This document shows, one piece after another, positions 1-6,782 of a stretch of 11,576 nt of DNA; within the stretch, counting starts at the first letter, position 1; each line of letters begins with the position of its first letter. The notes beneath the pieces are model-generated. The model was given only the letters and a program-made list of their open reading frames with translations, made no database searches and had not been told where the DNA came from. The stretch is from Nitrospirota bacterium. Its GTDB lineage: Bacteria > Nitrospirota > Thermodesulfovibrionia > UBA6902. The position numbers and the translations under genes are program-made. The stretch spans positions 1-11,576 of the forward strand of contig JAJRVB010000069.1 in assembly GCA_024277515.1 (NCBI GenBank), read 5' to 3'.

Positions 1-324
1 CCTATTGAGTGTGTCACCGCAGAAGGACTTTTGAACAGACTTGATGAAAAACGCAATGTTATCGTTGTAGACACGATCGGCACCTATGAGGGCAACAGGC
101 ATAAAATCAGGGGGGCAACAACCATCCCTTATCCCGAGGTTGCGGACAGGAGGGCGGAATTGATGGATTATGATGAGATCATTATCTATTGTAAAAGAAA
201 AAGTTGTGTGGCATCAAAGAAGGCAGCTGCTGCATTGAAGATGCTGAATGTCCCTGATGTAAAGATATACGAAGGCGGGATTGAAGAATGGGAGGAGAAA
301 AAACTGCCGGTCGAAGAGTATTGA
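1..324 (+). CDS. Rhodanese-like domain protein, 5' end outside window
   Basis: About 107 residues are visible and the frame stays open to the window edge, so the gene starts upstream. A TTG at 31 lies inside the domain and is not a convincing start. The fold order fits a rhodanese domain: an N-terminal VTAEGLLNRL segment, a strand VIVVDT, HKIRGATTIPYPEV (the usual 'H-I-x-GA-x-x-ip' region), then IIIYCKRKSC with the expected catalytic cysteine right after the strand, and a closing YEGGIEEWEEKKLPVE typical of the domain end. Rhodaneses transfer sulfane sulfur to thiophilic acceptors or act as persulfide carriers; the substrate here cannot be told. The loop CKRKSC carries a second cysteine five residues after the first. 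It ends 7 bp from the convergent ABC permease gene, so it is a separate transcription unit. Confidence 0.85.
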   Translation, partial: PIECVTAEGLLNRLDEKRNVIVVDTIGTYEGNRHKIRGATTIPYPEVADRRAELMDYDEIIIYCKRKSCVASKKAAAALKMLNVPDVKIYEGGIEEWEEKKLPVEEY

Positions 325-331
325 GAAGATA

Positions 332-1048
332 TTATCTTTTCCCAGGGACGAGACTGAACCTCCAGAGATCAATAGTGCCGAGTCTCTTCTCAAGACTCGT
401 GGCAAAACGGGAAATGCTGTAACTGACGGTCCAGAAGCCGAGAGCTACACAGAGATAGGCAGCATAGATCCTGTCTGGCTGTCTCTGGCTTACGATGACG
501 CCTGACTGCGTAAGTTCTATCACACCAATGATATAGGCGATGGAGGTGTCCTTAAACAGGGACACAAAAAAACTTATGAATGAGGGGAGCATTATTTTAA
601 AGGCCTGGGGCATGATGATATATCTCATGGCCTGATATTTGGAAAGCCCGACTGTCAGCGCCGCCTCCATCTGACCTCTGGGAACCGCCAGAATACCGGC
701 CCTGACTATCTCGGCCTGATACGATGCGCCGTATACAACTAACGCAAATGCAGCGCTCCCGAATACGGTCACATGCTCCCCGAGCAGATAGGGGAGAAAG
801 AAATAAAACCAGAAGACGATCATGAGGAGCGGGGTTGAGCGGACTATGTCAATAAACCAGCCGAATGGATATCTGATATATTTTTTGGGGGAAAGTCTGC
901 CGCAGCCCAGAATGATTGCAAAGAAAAAACTTAAGGACAGGGCGATCGCTGCAAGCACAATATTTAAAAGGAGGCCTCCCATAGATCCTGCAGGATATGC
1001 GCCAACCAGGTAAAATTTCCAGTTTGAAAACTGTTCAATAAAATACAT
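332..1048 (-). CDS. ABC transporter permease, polar amino acid type (second permease)
   Basis: This 238-residue integral membrane protein belongs to the His/Glu/Gln/Arg/opine permease family (GltK/GlnP/HisM-like). The N-terminal part has GGLLLNIVLAAIALSLSFFF (about 24-43), the usual first helix of the permease domain. YIRYPFGWFIDIVRSTPLLM (57-76) matches the conserved 'f-R-x-x-P-l' region. The EAA loop that contacts the ATPase is clear at about 128-149 (EAALTVGLSKYQAMRYIIMP). About five hydrophobic segments are visible. The start ATG lies 7 nt after the stop of the upstream permease gene, with only a weak AAGG upstream, so translational coupling is likely. It is the last gene of the operon. 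Family membership is clear; the exact amino acid is not readable from sequence. Confidence 0.93.
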   Translation of the reverse strand: MYFIEQFSNWKFYLVGAYPAGSMGGLLLNIVLAAIALSLSFFFAIILGCGRLSPKKYIRYPFGWFIDIVRSTPLLMIVFWFYFFLPYLLGEHVTVFGSAAFALVVYGASYQAEIVRAGILAVPRGQMEAALTVGLSKYQAMRYIIMPQAFKIMLPSFISFFVSLFKDTSIAYIIGVIELTQSGVIVSQRQPDRIYAAYLCVALGFWTVSYSISRFATSLEKRLGTIDLWRFSLVPGKR

Positions 1049-1055
1049 AATACGT

Positions 1056-1727
1056 TCAGGCCTTTGACTTTGTTATGCTGGTCATATCAATTTTCAGATA
1101 TTTTTCGAGTCCGAGGACAACAGCGACCATGAGTGCCGACACTATGATGTAAAAAACTGTTGCGATGGTCGTGGCCTCGATCCCCCTGAATGTGAGTGAT
1201 TCTATCTGCTGCGTTGCCCATGTTAATTCCGTGGCTGTGATCGCCATGCAGAGAGAAGTATTTTTGAAGTTGTGTATCATACGGGTCCCGAGCGGGGGGA
1301 GCACCGCCCTGTACATCTGGGGAAGCATTACATACAGCCACTGCTGCACCGGCTTCAATCCTAAAGTAATTGCCGCTTCTTTCTGACTGTCCGGGATTGC
1401 GAGTTTGCCGCTTCTAAGGATGTCGGAGACATAGGAGGAGTTGTCCACGGTCAGGCCGAGTATGCCTGCCACAACCGGATAGTGTTCATATGTGTTCAGT
1501 GCTTTGCCCCATTCGGAAGGGAGCAGTTCCGGAAAGACAAAATAAAAAAAAAGCAGCCAGAAGAGGCCGGGGATGTTGCGACAGATTTCTACGTACAGTG
1601 TCCCGAGGATCCGCAGCGCTTTGACACTCGACACCCTCATGACCGCCAGCACCGTGCCGACAAAAAAAGATATCAGTGTAGTTGTGACGAGTAACAAAAG
1701 GGTCAGTTTGACCCCTGTTACCATCAT
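1056..1727 (-). CDS. ABC transporter permease, polar amino acid type (first permease); real start probably upstream
   Basis: From the first ATG the protein has 223 residues. It has GVKLTLLLLVTTTLISFFVG as its first helix, then LYVEICRNIPGLFWLLFF (44-61, the conserved 'R-x-x-P' region), and an EAA loop at about 117-138 (EAAITLGLKPVQQWLYVMLP). It resembles GltJ/HisQ-type permeases. The annotated ATG (1725-1727) has no Shine-Dalgarno and begins directly in the first helix, while relatives carry 20-30 residues before it. The same frame continues upstream, encoding FDWSIPFREPYLE, up to a stop at 1809-1811. It contains no ATG, GTG or TTG but has an ATT at 1785-1787 eight nucleotides after GGAGGAG. 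Using that codon gives 243 residues and a 13-nt overlap with the ATPase gene. It pairs with the 332-1048 product to form the membrane channel of the importer. Confidence 0.9.
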   Translation of the reverse strand: MMVTGVKLTLLLLVTTTLISFFVGTVLAVMRVSSVKALRILGTLYVEICRNIPGLFWLLFFYFVFPELLPSEWGKALNTYEHYPVVAGILGLTVDNSSYVSDILRSGKLAIPDSQKEAAITLGLKPVQQWLYVMLPQMYRAVLPPLGTRMIHNFKNTSLCMAITATELTWATQQIESLTFRGIEATTIATVFYIIVSALMVAVVLGLEKYLKIDMTSITKSKA

Positions 1728-1774
1728 TTCGAGGTATGGCTCTCTGAAAGGGATGCTCCAGTCAAATTCGTATG

Positions 1775-2548
1775 CTAATTCAAAAATGTCGCGTTCTCCT
1801 CCCTGAGATCATCTCTGACATGCAGCACATTGCTCATAAAGTCCCTGGCCCGCTGGTGCTTCGGGCTTATCAGGACTTCATGCGGGGAGCCGTCTTCCAG
1901 TATAACGCCGTTATCCATAAAGAGCACCCTGTCAGCTACTTTTTTGGCAAAGCCTATTTCATGGGATACCACAATCATTGTCATGCCTCCCTCACGTGCA
2001 AGGGAGATCATGACATCGAGCACCTCCTGAATGAGTTCAGGGTCCAGGGCTGAAGTAGGTTCATCAAAAAGCATTATCCCGGGCTCCATTGCGAGGCTTC
2101 TTGCTATGGCGATACGCTGCTGCTCTCCTCCTGAGAGCTGCGAAGGGTAGTTGCCGGCCTTATGCACTAGACCGACCCTTTCCAGAAGCGCCATCGCTTT
2201 TTTATTTGCCTGCTTTCTTGTAAGCCCTCTGACTTTCATGGGTGCAAGCATGATGTTCTGTATGGCGGTCTTGTGAGGGAAAAGATTGAACTGCTGAAAG
2301 ACCATCCCGATCTCGGAGCGTACTTTTGCCAGGTTCGCCCGGGAATTGGTAACGCTCAAACCATCGATTATTATCTCACCGCGGTCTATCGCTTCCAGCC
2401 TCGGTATGACCCTGAGCAGTGTGCTCTTGCCTGCTCCGCTGGGTCCGCATACAACCACTACCTGGCCCTTTGCAATGCTCAGGTCTACATTGTTGAGGGG
2501 GATGCATTCCTCCTTGAACTTCTTATATACATTAATAAATTTAATCAT
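1775..2548 (-). CDS. ABC transporter ATP-binding protein, polar amino acid type (GlnQ/GltL-like)
   Basis: This 257-residue cytoplasmic ATPase energises the two downstream permeases. All nucleotide-binding motifs are present: Walker A GPSGAGKST (35-43), Q-loop FQQFNLFP (84-91), signature LSGGEQQRIAIARSLA (138-153), Walker B IMLFDEP (158-164, catalytic E163), D-loop SALDP and switch histidine in VVSHE (H196). FQQFNLFPH followed by N-IMLAP-KV is characteristic of the polar amino acid subfamily. The start ATG has a good ribosome binding site, AAGGGG, 7 nt upstream. It is the first gene of the operon; no substrate-binding protein gene precedes it, so binding would rely on a protein encoded elsewhere. 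The substrate is unassigned. Confidence 0.96.
   Translation of the reverse strand: MIKFINVYKKFKEECIPLNNVDLSIAKGQVVVVCGPSGAGKSTLLRVIPRLEAIDRGEIIIDGLSVTNSRANLAKVRSEIGMVFQQFNLFPHKTAIQNIMLAPMKVRGLTRKQANKKAMALLERVGLVHKAGNYPSQLSGGEQQRIAIARSLAMEPGIMLFDEPTSALDPELIQEVLDVMISLAREGGMTMIVVSHEIGFAKKVADRVLFMDNGVILEDGSPHEVLISPKHQRARDFMSNVLHVRDDLREENATFLN
1785..1802 (-). promoter_or_regulatory. Shine-Dalgarno plus candidate AUU start codon for the first permease
   Basis: On the minus strand GGAGGAG (complement of 1796-1802) is followed by 8 nt and then ATT (1787-1785) in the permease frame. The motif is inside the 3' end of the ATPase gene, whose stop is at 1775-1777. No canonical start codon exists in the permease frame between the in-frame stop at 1809-1811 and the ATG at 1727. 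AUU is a rare but genuine initiation codon, known from infC and pcnB of E. coli. Confidence 0.55.
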
Positions 2549-2555
2549 TTTTCTT

Positions 2556-2591
2556 CCCCTTCATATCATATCTCCCCTTTTGGAAAAGGGG
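2556..2591 (-). promoter_or_regulatory. Leader hairpin with possible alternative pairing to the Shine-Dalgarno
   Basis: In the leader of the ABC operon (minus strand) lies a perfect inverted repeat CCCCTTTT-CC-AAAAGGGG (2574-2591). It is 12 nt upstream of the AAGGGG Shine-Dalgarno (2556-2561). The CCCCTT of the first arm can pair either with the second arm or with the Shine-Dalgarno itself, so the two structures exclude each other. There is no U-tract, so it does not look like a terminator. Similar C/T-rich palindromes also occur as dispersed repeats in bacterial genomes, which is the simpler explanation. Confidence 0.4.
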
Positions 2592-2600
2592 GGAATACAT

Positions 2601-2629
2601 ATTGAATTATCGTGATACAGTGTAGTCAA
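2601..2629 (-). promoter_or_regulatory. Candidate sigma-70 promoter of the ABC operon
   Basis: On the minus strand TTGACT (complement of 2624-2629) is followed by 17 nt and TTCAAT (complement of 2601-2606). The -35 box matches five of six consensus positions and the -10 box four of six. It lies about 50 nt upstream of the ATPase start, with the hairpin between them. The -10 element is weak, so this is tentative. Confidence 0.35.
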
Positions 2630-2779
2630 ACATACTTTATGTGCAAGTTTTGTACCGGGTATAACTATTTGATAATTAAACAAAATCAGAGATAATAGAG
2701 GAGTGCTTGTGTTTAAAATCTGAACATTTGTTTATTAATTGATCATCCTGTGCGGAATGTACGCAGGAAGATACTTATA

Positions 2780-2795
2780 TGGCAAGCTATTAGCG
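2780..2795 (+). promoter_or_regulatory. Candidate sigma-54 promoter upstream of the 49-residue ORF
   Basis: TGGCAAGCTATTAGCG has the invariant GG and GC dinucleotides at the exact -24/-12 spacing of the sigma-54 consensus TGGCAC-N5-TTGCW. It differs at three less critical positions. It would start transcription about 85 nt before the small ORF at 2894. No enhancer-binding protein gene is in the window. Confidence 0.3.
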
Positions 2796-2893
2796 CAATA
2801 ACGCATATTTGCATTCTTTATATTGTATATTAAATATTTAAATTTGACTTCACATTATAAATGGGAGAAAATTAAGGAAGAAGGAGAAAGAAA

Positions 2894-3043
2894 ATGGCTA
2901 AACTTGTCTTGACATTCTTTGTTTATCTCATGTTCCTTGTCCTTTTTATTGCAGTCTTATTTGCGTGTGAAGCGGCTGTGCAGTATGTTTCAGATGTACC
3001 TTTTATCCGGAAAATCCTCTGCCGCCGTAAAGGGACCTGCTGA
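2894..3043 (+). CDS. Small single-helix membrane protein, 49 residues, unknown function
   Basis: The ORF starts MAKLVLTFFVYLMF and runs one strongly hydrophobic stretch (about residues 3-25, ending FIAVLFAC). This is followed by a short polar tail with the positive cluster RKILCRRKGTC. By the positive-inside rule the tail would be cytoplasmic and the N-terminus outside. The tail contains two cysteines, and a third lies at the end of the helix. The ribosome binding site is excellent: AAGGAG with GGAG ending 7 nt before ATG. That is the main argument that it is expressed. It is transcribed alone and converges on the PilZ gene. I do not recognise a family. Confidence 0.6.
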   Translation: MAKLVLTFFVYLMFLVLFIAVLFACEAAVQYVSDVPFIRKILCRRKGTC

Positions 3044-3091
3044 TATCCATTGCTGTCTGTAAAGTTTTTTTCATTTTACCGGAGACATTGC

Positions 3092-3421
3092 CTAACACCG
3101 CACCCTGCCGGTGAGAAAATCAAGGTATTCCCTGGGAGCCTTATTGATTTCCATCCCCACATTGCAGATCGAGCTTCCAGGATGTTTTTTGCCGACCCAC
3201 TTTACCCGGCATTCCAGATTGACCGTGTCGCCGGAGGGGAGCTGAAGTTTCAGGGTGACCGGCAGGCCGGATGAAAAATCACCAAACGCGTCTGACGGAG
3301 GCATTCTCATAAAGAGGCCGTCTTCAGACAGGTTCCCGATAAATCCGGTGCAGCTTACGCCATCCGAGATGACCTCTGCCTCAATGCTGACAATGTGTCT
3401 TTGAGAACGTCTTATTTCCAT
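3092..3421 (-). CDS. Stand-alone PilZ domain protein (cyclic-di-GMP receptor)
   Basis: This 109-residue protein consists of one PilZ domain. The N-terminal RRSQR (4-8) gives the RxxxR motif and NLSEDG (about 30-35) the D/N-x-S-x-x-G motif; together these bind cyclic-di-GMP in the family. Later strands such as VTLKLQLPSGDTVNLECRV and NVGMEI fit the rest of the barrel. The start ATG is fixed by an in-frame stop at 3428-3430, two codons upstream. No effector domain is fused, so it should act by protein contact. The nearest plausible target in the window is the glycosyltransferase at 4100, a cellulose-synthase relative that lacks the C-terminal PilZ domain found in BcsA. It faces the opposite strand, so the link is by proximity only. 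Confidence 0.88.
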   Translation of the reverse strand: MEIRRSQRHIVSIEAEVISDGVSCTGFIGNLSEDGLFMRMPPSDAFGDFSSGLPVTLKLQLPSGDTVNLECRVKWVGKKHPGSSICNVGMEINKAPREYLDFLTGRVRC

Positions 3422-3489
3422 ACAAAATCACATTTCTACCCTGCTGATGCCTAATGGCGCATTCACGCAGATGAACAGCAAAAAAAATA

Positions 3490-3825
3490 TTATTTTTTAT
3501 CGTCACTGAAAATAAACTTGCAGCATCCGAGGTCCAGCACCTGGTTATTATCCGACAAATGAGATTTCAGGTTTTCCGTTATATTGTATATCCTGTGGAC
3601 CCCGTCTTTTCTCTTGCTCACCAGACCGCTCGTCTCGAGTATCTTGAGGTGCTTTGATATGTTGTATGTCTTTATCCCGAGACCGGCTGATAAATCCTGA
3701 ACGGACGCTTCGCGTTTCAGGAGTTCATGGAGGATCTGGAGGCGGTTTTCATCAGCCAGGGCCTTTAGTATGGTTGTCCAGTTAAGATGAGATGCAACGT
3801 GGGATTTGTTTCCAAACGATTCCAT
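3490..3825 (-). CDS. ArsR-family winged-helix transcriptional regulator
   Basis: From ATG 3825 this is 111 residues, usual for the family. A wHTH domain runs ILKALADENRLQILHELL (helix 1-2), then VQDLSAGLGIKTYNISKHLKIL with the recognition helix and the diagnostic S-x-H-L-x-x-L, and the wing GLVSKRKDGVHRIYNI. The classical arsenic/cadmium site ELCVCDL in helix 3 reads EASVQDL here, so both metal-binding cysteines are absent. A cysteine pair instead sits near the C-terminus in VLDLGCCKFIF. It could sense another signal or use those cysteines. The frame is open up to a TTG at 3885 (131 residues), but neither start has a Shine-Dalgarno; ATG 3825 fits the domain better. It is divergent from the glycosyltransferase gene at 4100 across about 275 bp, so it might regulate that gene. 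Confidence 0.88.
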   Translation of the reverse strand: MESFGNKSHVASHLNWTTILKALADENRLQILHELLKREASVQDLSAGLGIKTYNISKHLKILETSGLVSKRKDGVHRIYNITENLKSHLSDNNQVLDLGCCKFIFSDDKK

Positions 3826-4009
3826 ATTTTTATAATATATGCGCTTTATCTCAGGAAAATCAAGGCATTTCTTTGGTGTGTGCAATAGAGAGACACATCA
3901 AAGCCCCGCCCCGGGCGCGCACGCAAATTATTCCGCCATTACGTTCAGGCTCGGAAATTCAGGGAAAACATCCCGTAATTCTTCATAATTGAGCTATTAA
4001 AATTTCTAA

Positions 4010-4039
4010 TTGTGCCTATAAGTTATAGTATGTTATAAT
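4010..4039 (+). promoter_or_regulatory. Candidate sigma-70 promoter for the glycosyltransferase unit
   Basis: TTGTGC (4010-4015), an 18-nt spacer and a perfect TATAAT (4034-4039) lie about 60 nt upstream of the ATG at 4100. The region is A+T-rich and intergenic between divergent genes. The -35 box is only a partial match. Confidence 0.5.
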
Positions 4040-4099
4040 GCGACGACGAAATTCTTTTTTCTTGTTTGATCTATCTATAATTATTAAGGACAACAGATA

Positions 4100-5620
4100 A
4101 TGATTCTATATTTATTTCTGACCGTATACTTTTTAATCCTGATTACGGTTTTTTTATACGCCTCTCACCGGTACTACATGGTCTATCTGTACTACAGGCA
4201 CCAGAAAGACAGGCCGGTCCTCAGGCGGAAATTAGGCAGACTGCCGCGGGTCACCATACAGCTTCCTATTTATAATGAAATGTATGTGGCGCGCCGCCTC
4301 ATTGCCGCGTCCTGCGGGGTTGATTATCCGGGGGAACTGCTTGATATTCAGGTCCTTGATGATTCTACTGATGAGACAAAAGAGATAGCAATGGATTGCG
4401 TAAGGGAATTCAGGGGAAAGGGATTTGATATCAATTATATCCGCCGTGAAAACAGGACCGGGTTTAAAGGCGGGGCATTGCAGAACGGACTGAAAACCGC
4501 AAAGGGTGACTTTGTGGCCGTTTTTGATGCGGACTTTATTCCGCAAAAAGATATCCTCCAGAAGACTATACATTATTTCGGCGATGCATCGGTCGGCATG
4601 GTACAGACACGTTGGACGTATATAAACAGAAAGTACTCTTTTCTGACAAAGATACAGGCTATCATGCTTGACGGTCACTTTGTGATCGAGCATACCGCGC
4701 GGAACTGGTCCGGACGGTTTTTTAATTTTAACGGCACAGCAGGGGTCTGGCGAAAAAATGCGATCTTCAGTGCCGGCGGATGGCAGAATGATACCCTTAC
4801 CGAGGACCTTGATCTGAGTTACCGCGCACAGCTCAGGGGATGGAAATTCATATATCTGAAAGATGAACTGTCACCCTCTGAAATCCCGGTCGAGATTAAT
4901 GGATTCAAGAGCCAGCAGCACCGGTGGGCAAAGGGGTCGATCCAGACGGCCAAGAAACTGCTGCCCCAGCTTTTGAAGAGCGATCTGCCGCTAAAAGTAA
5001 AAGTGGAGGCATTCTTTCACCTGACAAATAATATTTCATACCTGCTGATGCTGGTGCTGTCCGTGCTTATCTACCCGTCAATGGTGGCAAGGATCAATGT
5101 CGGATGGTTCCAGCTGATCGTGACCGATGTGCCGTTTCTCCTCCTTGCCACGGTCGGCATTTCTTTTTTTTATATCTGTTCGCAGAAGGAGGCATATAAG
5201 GACTGGAAATCAAGGCTCATATATCTGCCCATGCTCATGTCACTCGGCATCGGGCTCTCGGTCAATAACTCAAAGGCGGTGCTCGGGGCGATTTTCAATA
5301 AAGAGACGGAATTTAAACGTACGCCCAAGTACAGTATTGAAAAGAAAAAAGACAGGTGGATCGGGAAGAAATACCGGGGGGAAATAAACGCACTGGTGCT
5401 TATGGAACTATTTCTTGGAATATATTTCAGTTTTAATATCTACTTTGCATTCATTAATAAAATTTACATATCGATCCCCTTTCTGATGATGTTTCAGGTG
5501 GGGTATTTTTACGTTGCGTTTTTATCGATTTTCCAGGTAGTGCTGGGCGGTCTCGGATCAAACCGGCTGGTGCGCCACCTGTTTTCAAAAAAAAATACGG
5601 AAGATGTTATTGCTGCCTGA
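4100..5620 (+). CDS. Processive family 2 glycosyltransferase, cellulose-synthase/mannan-synthase-like
   Basis: This 506-residue inner-membrane enzyme would polymerise a beta-linked polysaccharide from a nucleotide sugar at the cytoplasmic face. One N-terminal helix (about 1-22) precedes a GT-A domain. That domain carries the four processive-synthase signatures: DD in VLDDSTDET (D87/D88), DAD (143-145), TED in LTEDLDLSYRA (234-236) and QQHRW (272-276, the QxxRW motif). KGGAL (123-127), FNGTAGVWR (210-218) and FKRTPK (405-410) are conserved in CsLA-like relatives. Hydrophobic segments follow at about 311-330, 337-360, 373-396, 432-452 and 457-483. There is no PilZ domain at the C-terminus and no BcsB-like partner. 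AAGGA precedes the ATG by 9 nt. Product sugar (glucan, mannan or mixed) cannot be told. The next gene, a barrel-like exported protein, follows after 70 nt and may be co-transcribed. Confidence 0.92.
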   Translation: MILYLFLTVYFLILITVFLYASHRYYMVYLYYRHQKDRPVLRRKLGRLPRVTIQLPIYNEMYVARRLIAASCGVDYPGELLDIQVLDDSTDETKEIAMDCVREFRGKGFDINYIRRENRTGFKGGALQNGLKTAKGDFVAVFDADFIPQKDILQKTIHYFGDASVGMVQTRWTYINRKYSFLTKIQAIMLDGHFVIEHTARNWSGRFFNFNGTAGVWRKNAIFSAGGWQNDTLTEDLDLSYRAQLRGWKFIYLKDELSPSEIPVEINGFKSQQHRWAKGSIQTAKKLLPQLLKSDLPLKVKVEAFFHLTNNISYLLMLVLSVLIYPSMVARINVGWFQLIVTDVPFLLLATVGISFFYICSQKEAYKDWKSRLIYLPMLMSLGIGLSVNNSKAVLGAIFNKETEFKRTPKYSIEKKKDRWIGKKYRGEINALVLMELFLGIYFSFNIYFAFINKIYISIPFLMMFQVGYFYVAFLSIFQVVLGGLGSNRLVRHLFSKKNTEDVIAA

Positions 5621-5690
5621 GGGCGCATATATGTTTTGCTGTAACAGGTATATTATTAAATAATAAATCTTAATCAAAGGAGCGTGGGAG

Positions 5691-6674
5691 ATGAGAAGAA
5701 AAATGATGTTGATGTCTTTACTGTTTGCAGGGTGTGTTTTTATTTCCGGTAATGCATTTGCAGCATGGACACAGGCCAAGGGGCACTCTTATAATCAGCT
5801 GACTTTGAGCCACTATAAGACTACCTCGAAATATACGACCATAGAGAAGGATGTCAATGATAATGTTCTGACCGTAAATGCCAAACCATATAAAACCTCT
5901 GAAGAGGAATTTACTTCCACCAAGGTATCATACTACCTGGAGTATGGACTTAAAGATGAACTCACAATTATTTTTTCAGGCGGATGGGACTGGGTGAAGT
6001 CCAATGACATTGACAGGTATGGAGACGATGAATATGTGAGCGGGATCGGTGATATTATTCTCGGCCTGAGACAGAAATTAAGTGACAATATAGGCGGCGG
6101 TGTATTAATGTCTCTTGAAGGGGACATAAAGATTCCCGAGTTATATAAGTATGAAAACCCTGTAACGCATCAGAACCTGGGAGACGGTCAGTACGATTAC
6201 AGATTGAAATTAAAGTTCGGCAGGGGATTCAGCTGGGGGTATTCAGTGATTGACGTCGGCTATAAGTACAGGGATTATAATAAGCAGCTTGAAGATGATG
6301 GTCTGTTTTTCAAGCCTTCAGACCAGTACTTTATTTCACTCAGCGGCGGATATAATGCCGCTACCTGGCTGTCAATCAGGGGAAAGCTTGAGTGGTCGGG
6401 CGCTATAGGTAATGCGAGTGTTTCAGATGGGTACATAACGTATGCCGCCTGTTGCGGTGTGGACAAGGGATATGAAAGATCGGTCCTTATTCTGGACACA
6501 TTGGGCCTTGAACAGGACCACTTGAGTGCCGGACTTGCCCTCGCATTTACTGTTGCCAAAAATACGCAGGTAGTACTTTCATATGACACGACCCTGTCCG
6601 GATTTGATCCGGTTAAGACGGCCAATGCCTCGCATGGTGAAACCTGGAGTCTGGCCCTGGCGTACATGCATTAA
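5691..6674 (+). CDS. Exported putative outer-membrane beta-barrel protein
   Basis: The 327 residues begin with a clear signal peptide: MRRK, a hydrophobic core, and a signal peptidase I site after NAFA (about residue 24). A lipobox reading (FAGC at 12-15) is possible but has Phe rather than Leu at -3. The mature part, about 300 residues, is rich in alternating aromatic/polar strands (for example YYLEYGLKDELTIIFSGG, YRLKLKFGRG, LSIRGKLEWSG, TQVVLSYDTTLSG) separated by Gly/Asp/Asn loops. There are no hydrophobic helices, as expected for a 12-16-strand barrel. It resembles 'transporter/phenol-degradation MetA-like' barrel families in general style, which is weak. The ribosome binding site is AAGGAG 8 nt before ATG. 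It follows the polysaccharide synthase by 70 nt, and a terminator-like hairpin lies directly downstream. A role in polysaccharide export is inference from position. Confidence 0.75.
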   Translation: MRRKMMLMSLLFAGCVFISGNAFAAWTQAKGHSYNQLTLSHYKTTSKYTTIEKDVNDNVLTVNAKPYKTSEEEFTSTKVSYYLEYGLKDELTIIFSGGWDWVKSNDIDRYGDDEYVSGIGDIILGLRQKLSDNIGGGVLMSLEGDIKIPELYKYENPVTHQNLGDGQYDYRLKLKFGRGFSWGYSVIDVGYKYRDYNKQLEDDGLFFKPSDQYFISLSGGYNAATWLSIRGKLEWSGAIGNASVSDGYITYAACCGVDKGYERSVLILDTLGLEQDHLSAGLALAFTVAKNTQVVLSYDTTLSGFDPVKTANASHGETWSLALAYMH

Positions 6675-6705
6675 TCTGTAAACAGTTTTTGAAAGTCAAT
6701 AAATT

Positions 6706-6759
6706 AAAGGTGCTTTCTGTTGAACATATTCATGATGATTCAATGAGAAAGCACCTTTT
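6706..6759 (+). terminator. Long-stem hairpin, probable intrinsic terminator
   Basis: AAAGGTGCTTTCT (6706-6718) and its exact complement AGAAAGCACCTTT (6746-6758) form a 13-bp stem. Inside it TTGAA (6720-6724) can pair with TTCAA (6739-6743), extending it over a short bulge. The downstream side continues in T-rich sequence (CCTTTTCTCC then ATTTTG). It lies 31 nt after the barrel gene stop and only 16 nt before the ATG at 6775, so the TPR gene must rely on read-through or a promoter not recognised here. Confidence 0.75.
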
Positions 6760-6782
6760 CTCCATTTTGTCATTATGGGTCT

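Larger units (their letters stand above)
2549..2893. other. Gene-free stretch between ABC operon and small membrane protein
   Basis: This A+T-rich 345-bp stretch separates two divergent units. It holds the leader hairpin and candidate promoter of the ABC operon on the left, and a sigma-54-like element plus the ribosome binding site of the 49-residue ORF on the right. No convincing coding region, tRNA or repeat array was seen in the rest. Confidence 0.6.

Noticed and set aside
325..337. AAGAT-ATT-ATCTT palindrome between the convergent rhodanese and permease genes
   Set aside because: The stem is only 5 bp of A/T pairs; too weak to call a bidirectional terminator.
3903..3920. Very G+C-rich patch in an A+T-rich intergenic region
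   Set aside because: Short, without a symmetric arrangement beyond CCCGGG and without a link to a start site; no function can be supported.
4232..4693. Open frame of 153 codons on the minus strand
   Set aside because: It lies wholly opposite the catalytic core of the glycosyltransferase, has no recognisable motif, and is explained as the antisense of a strongly constrained gene.
5651..5665. TATTATT-A-AATAATA palindrome between the synthase and barrel genes
   Set aside because: Pure A/T symmetry in an A+T-rich spacer; no U-tract or stable stem, so not a terminator.
5702..5735. Lipobox-like FAGC in the barrel protein signal peptide
   Set aside because: Phe at -3 is unfavourable, and a standard signal peptidase I site (AFA) with a following mature start fits better.
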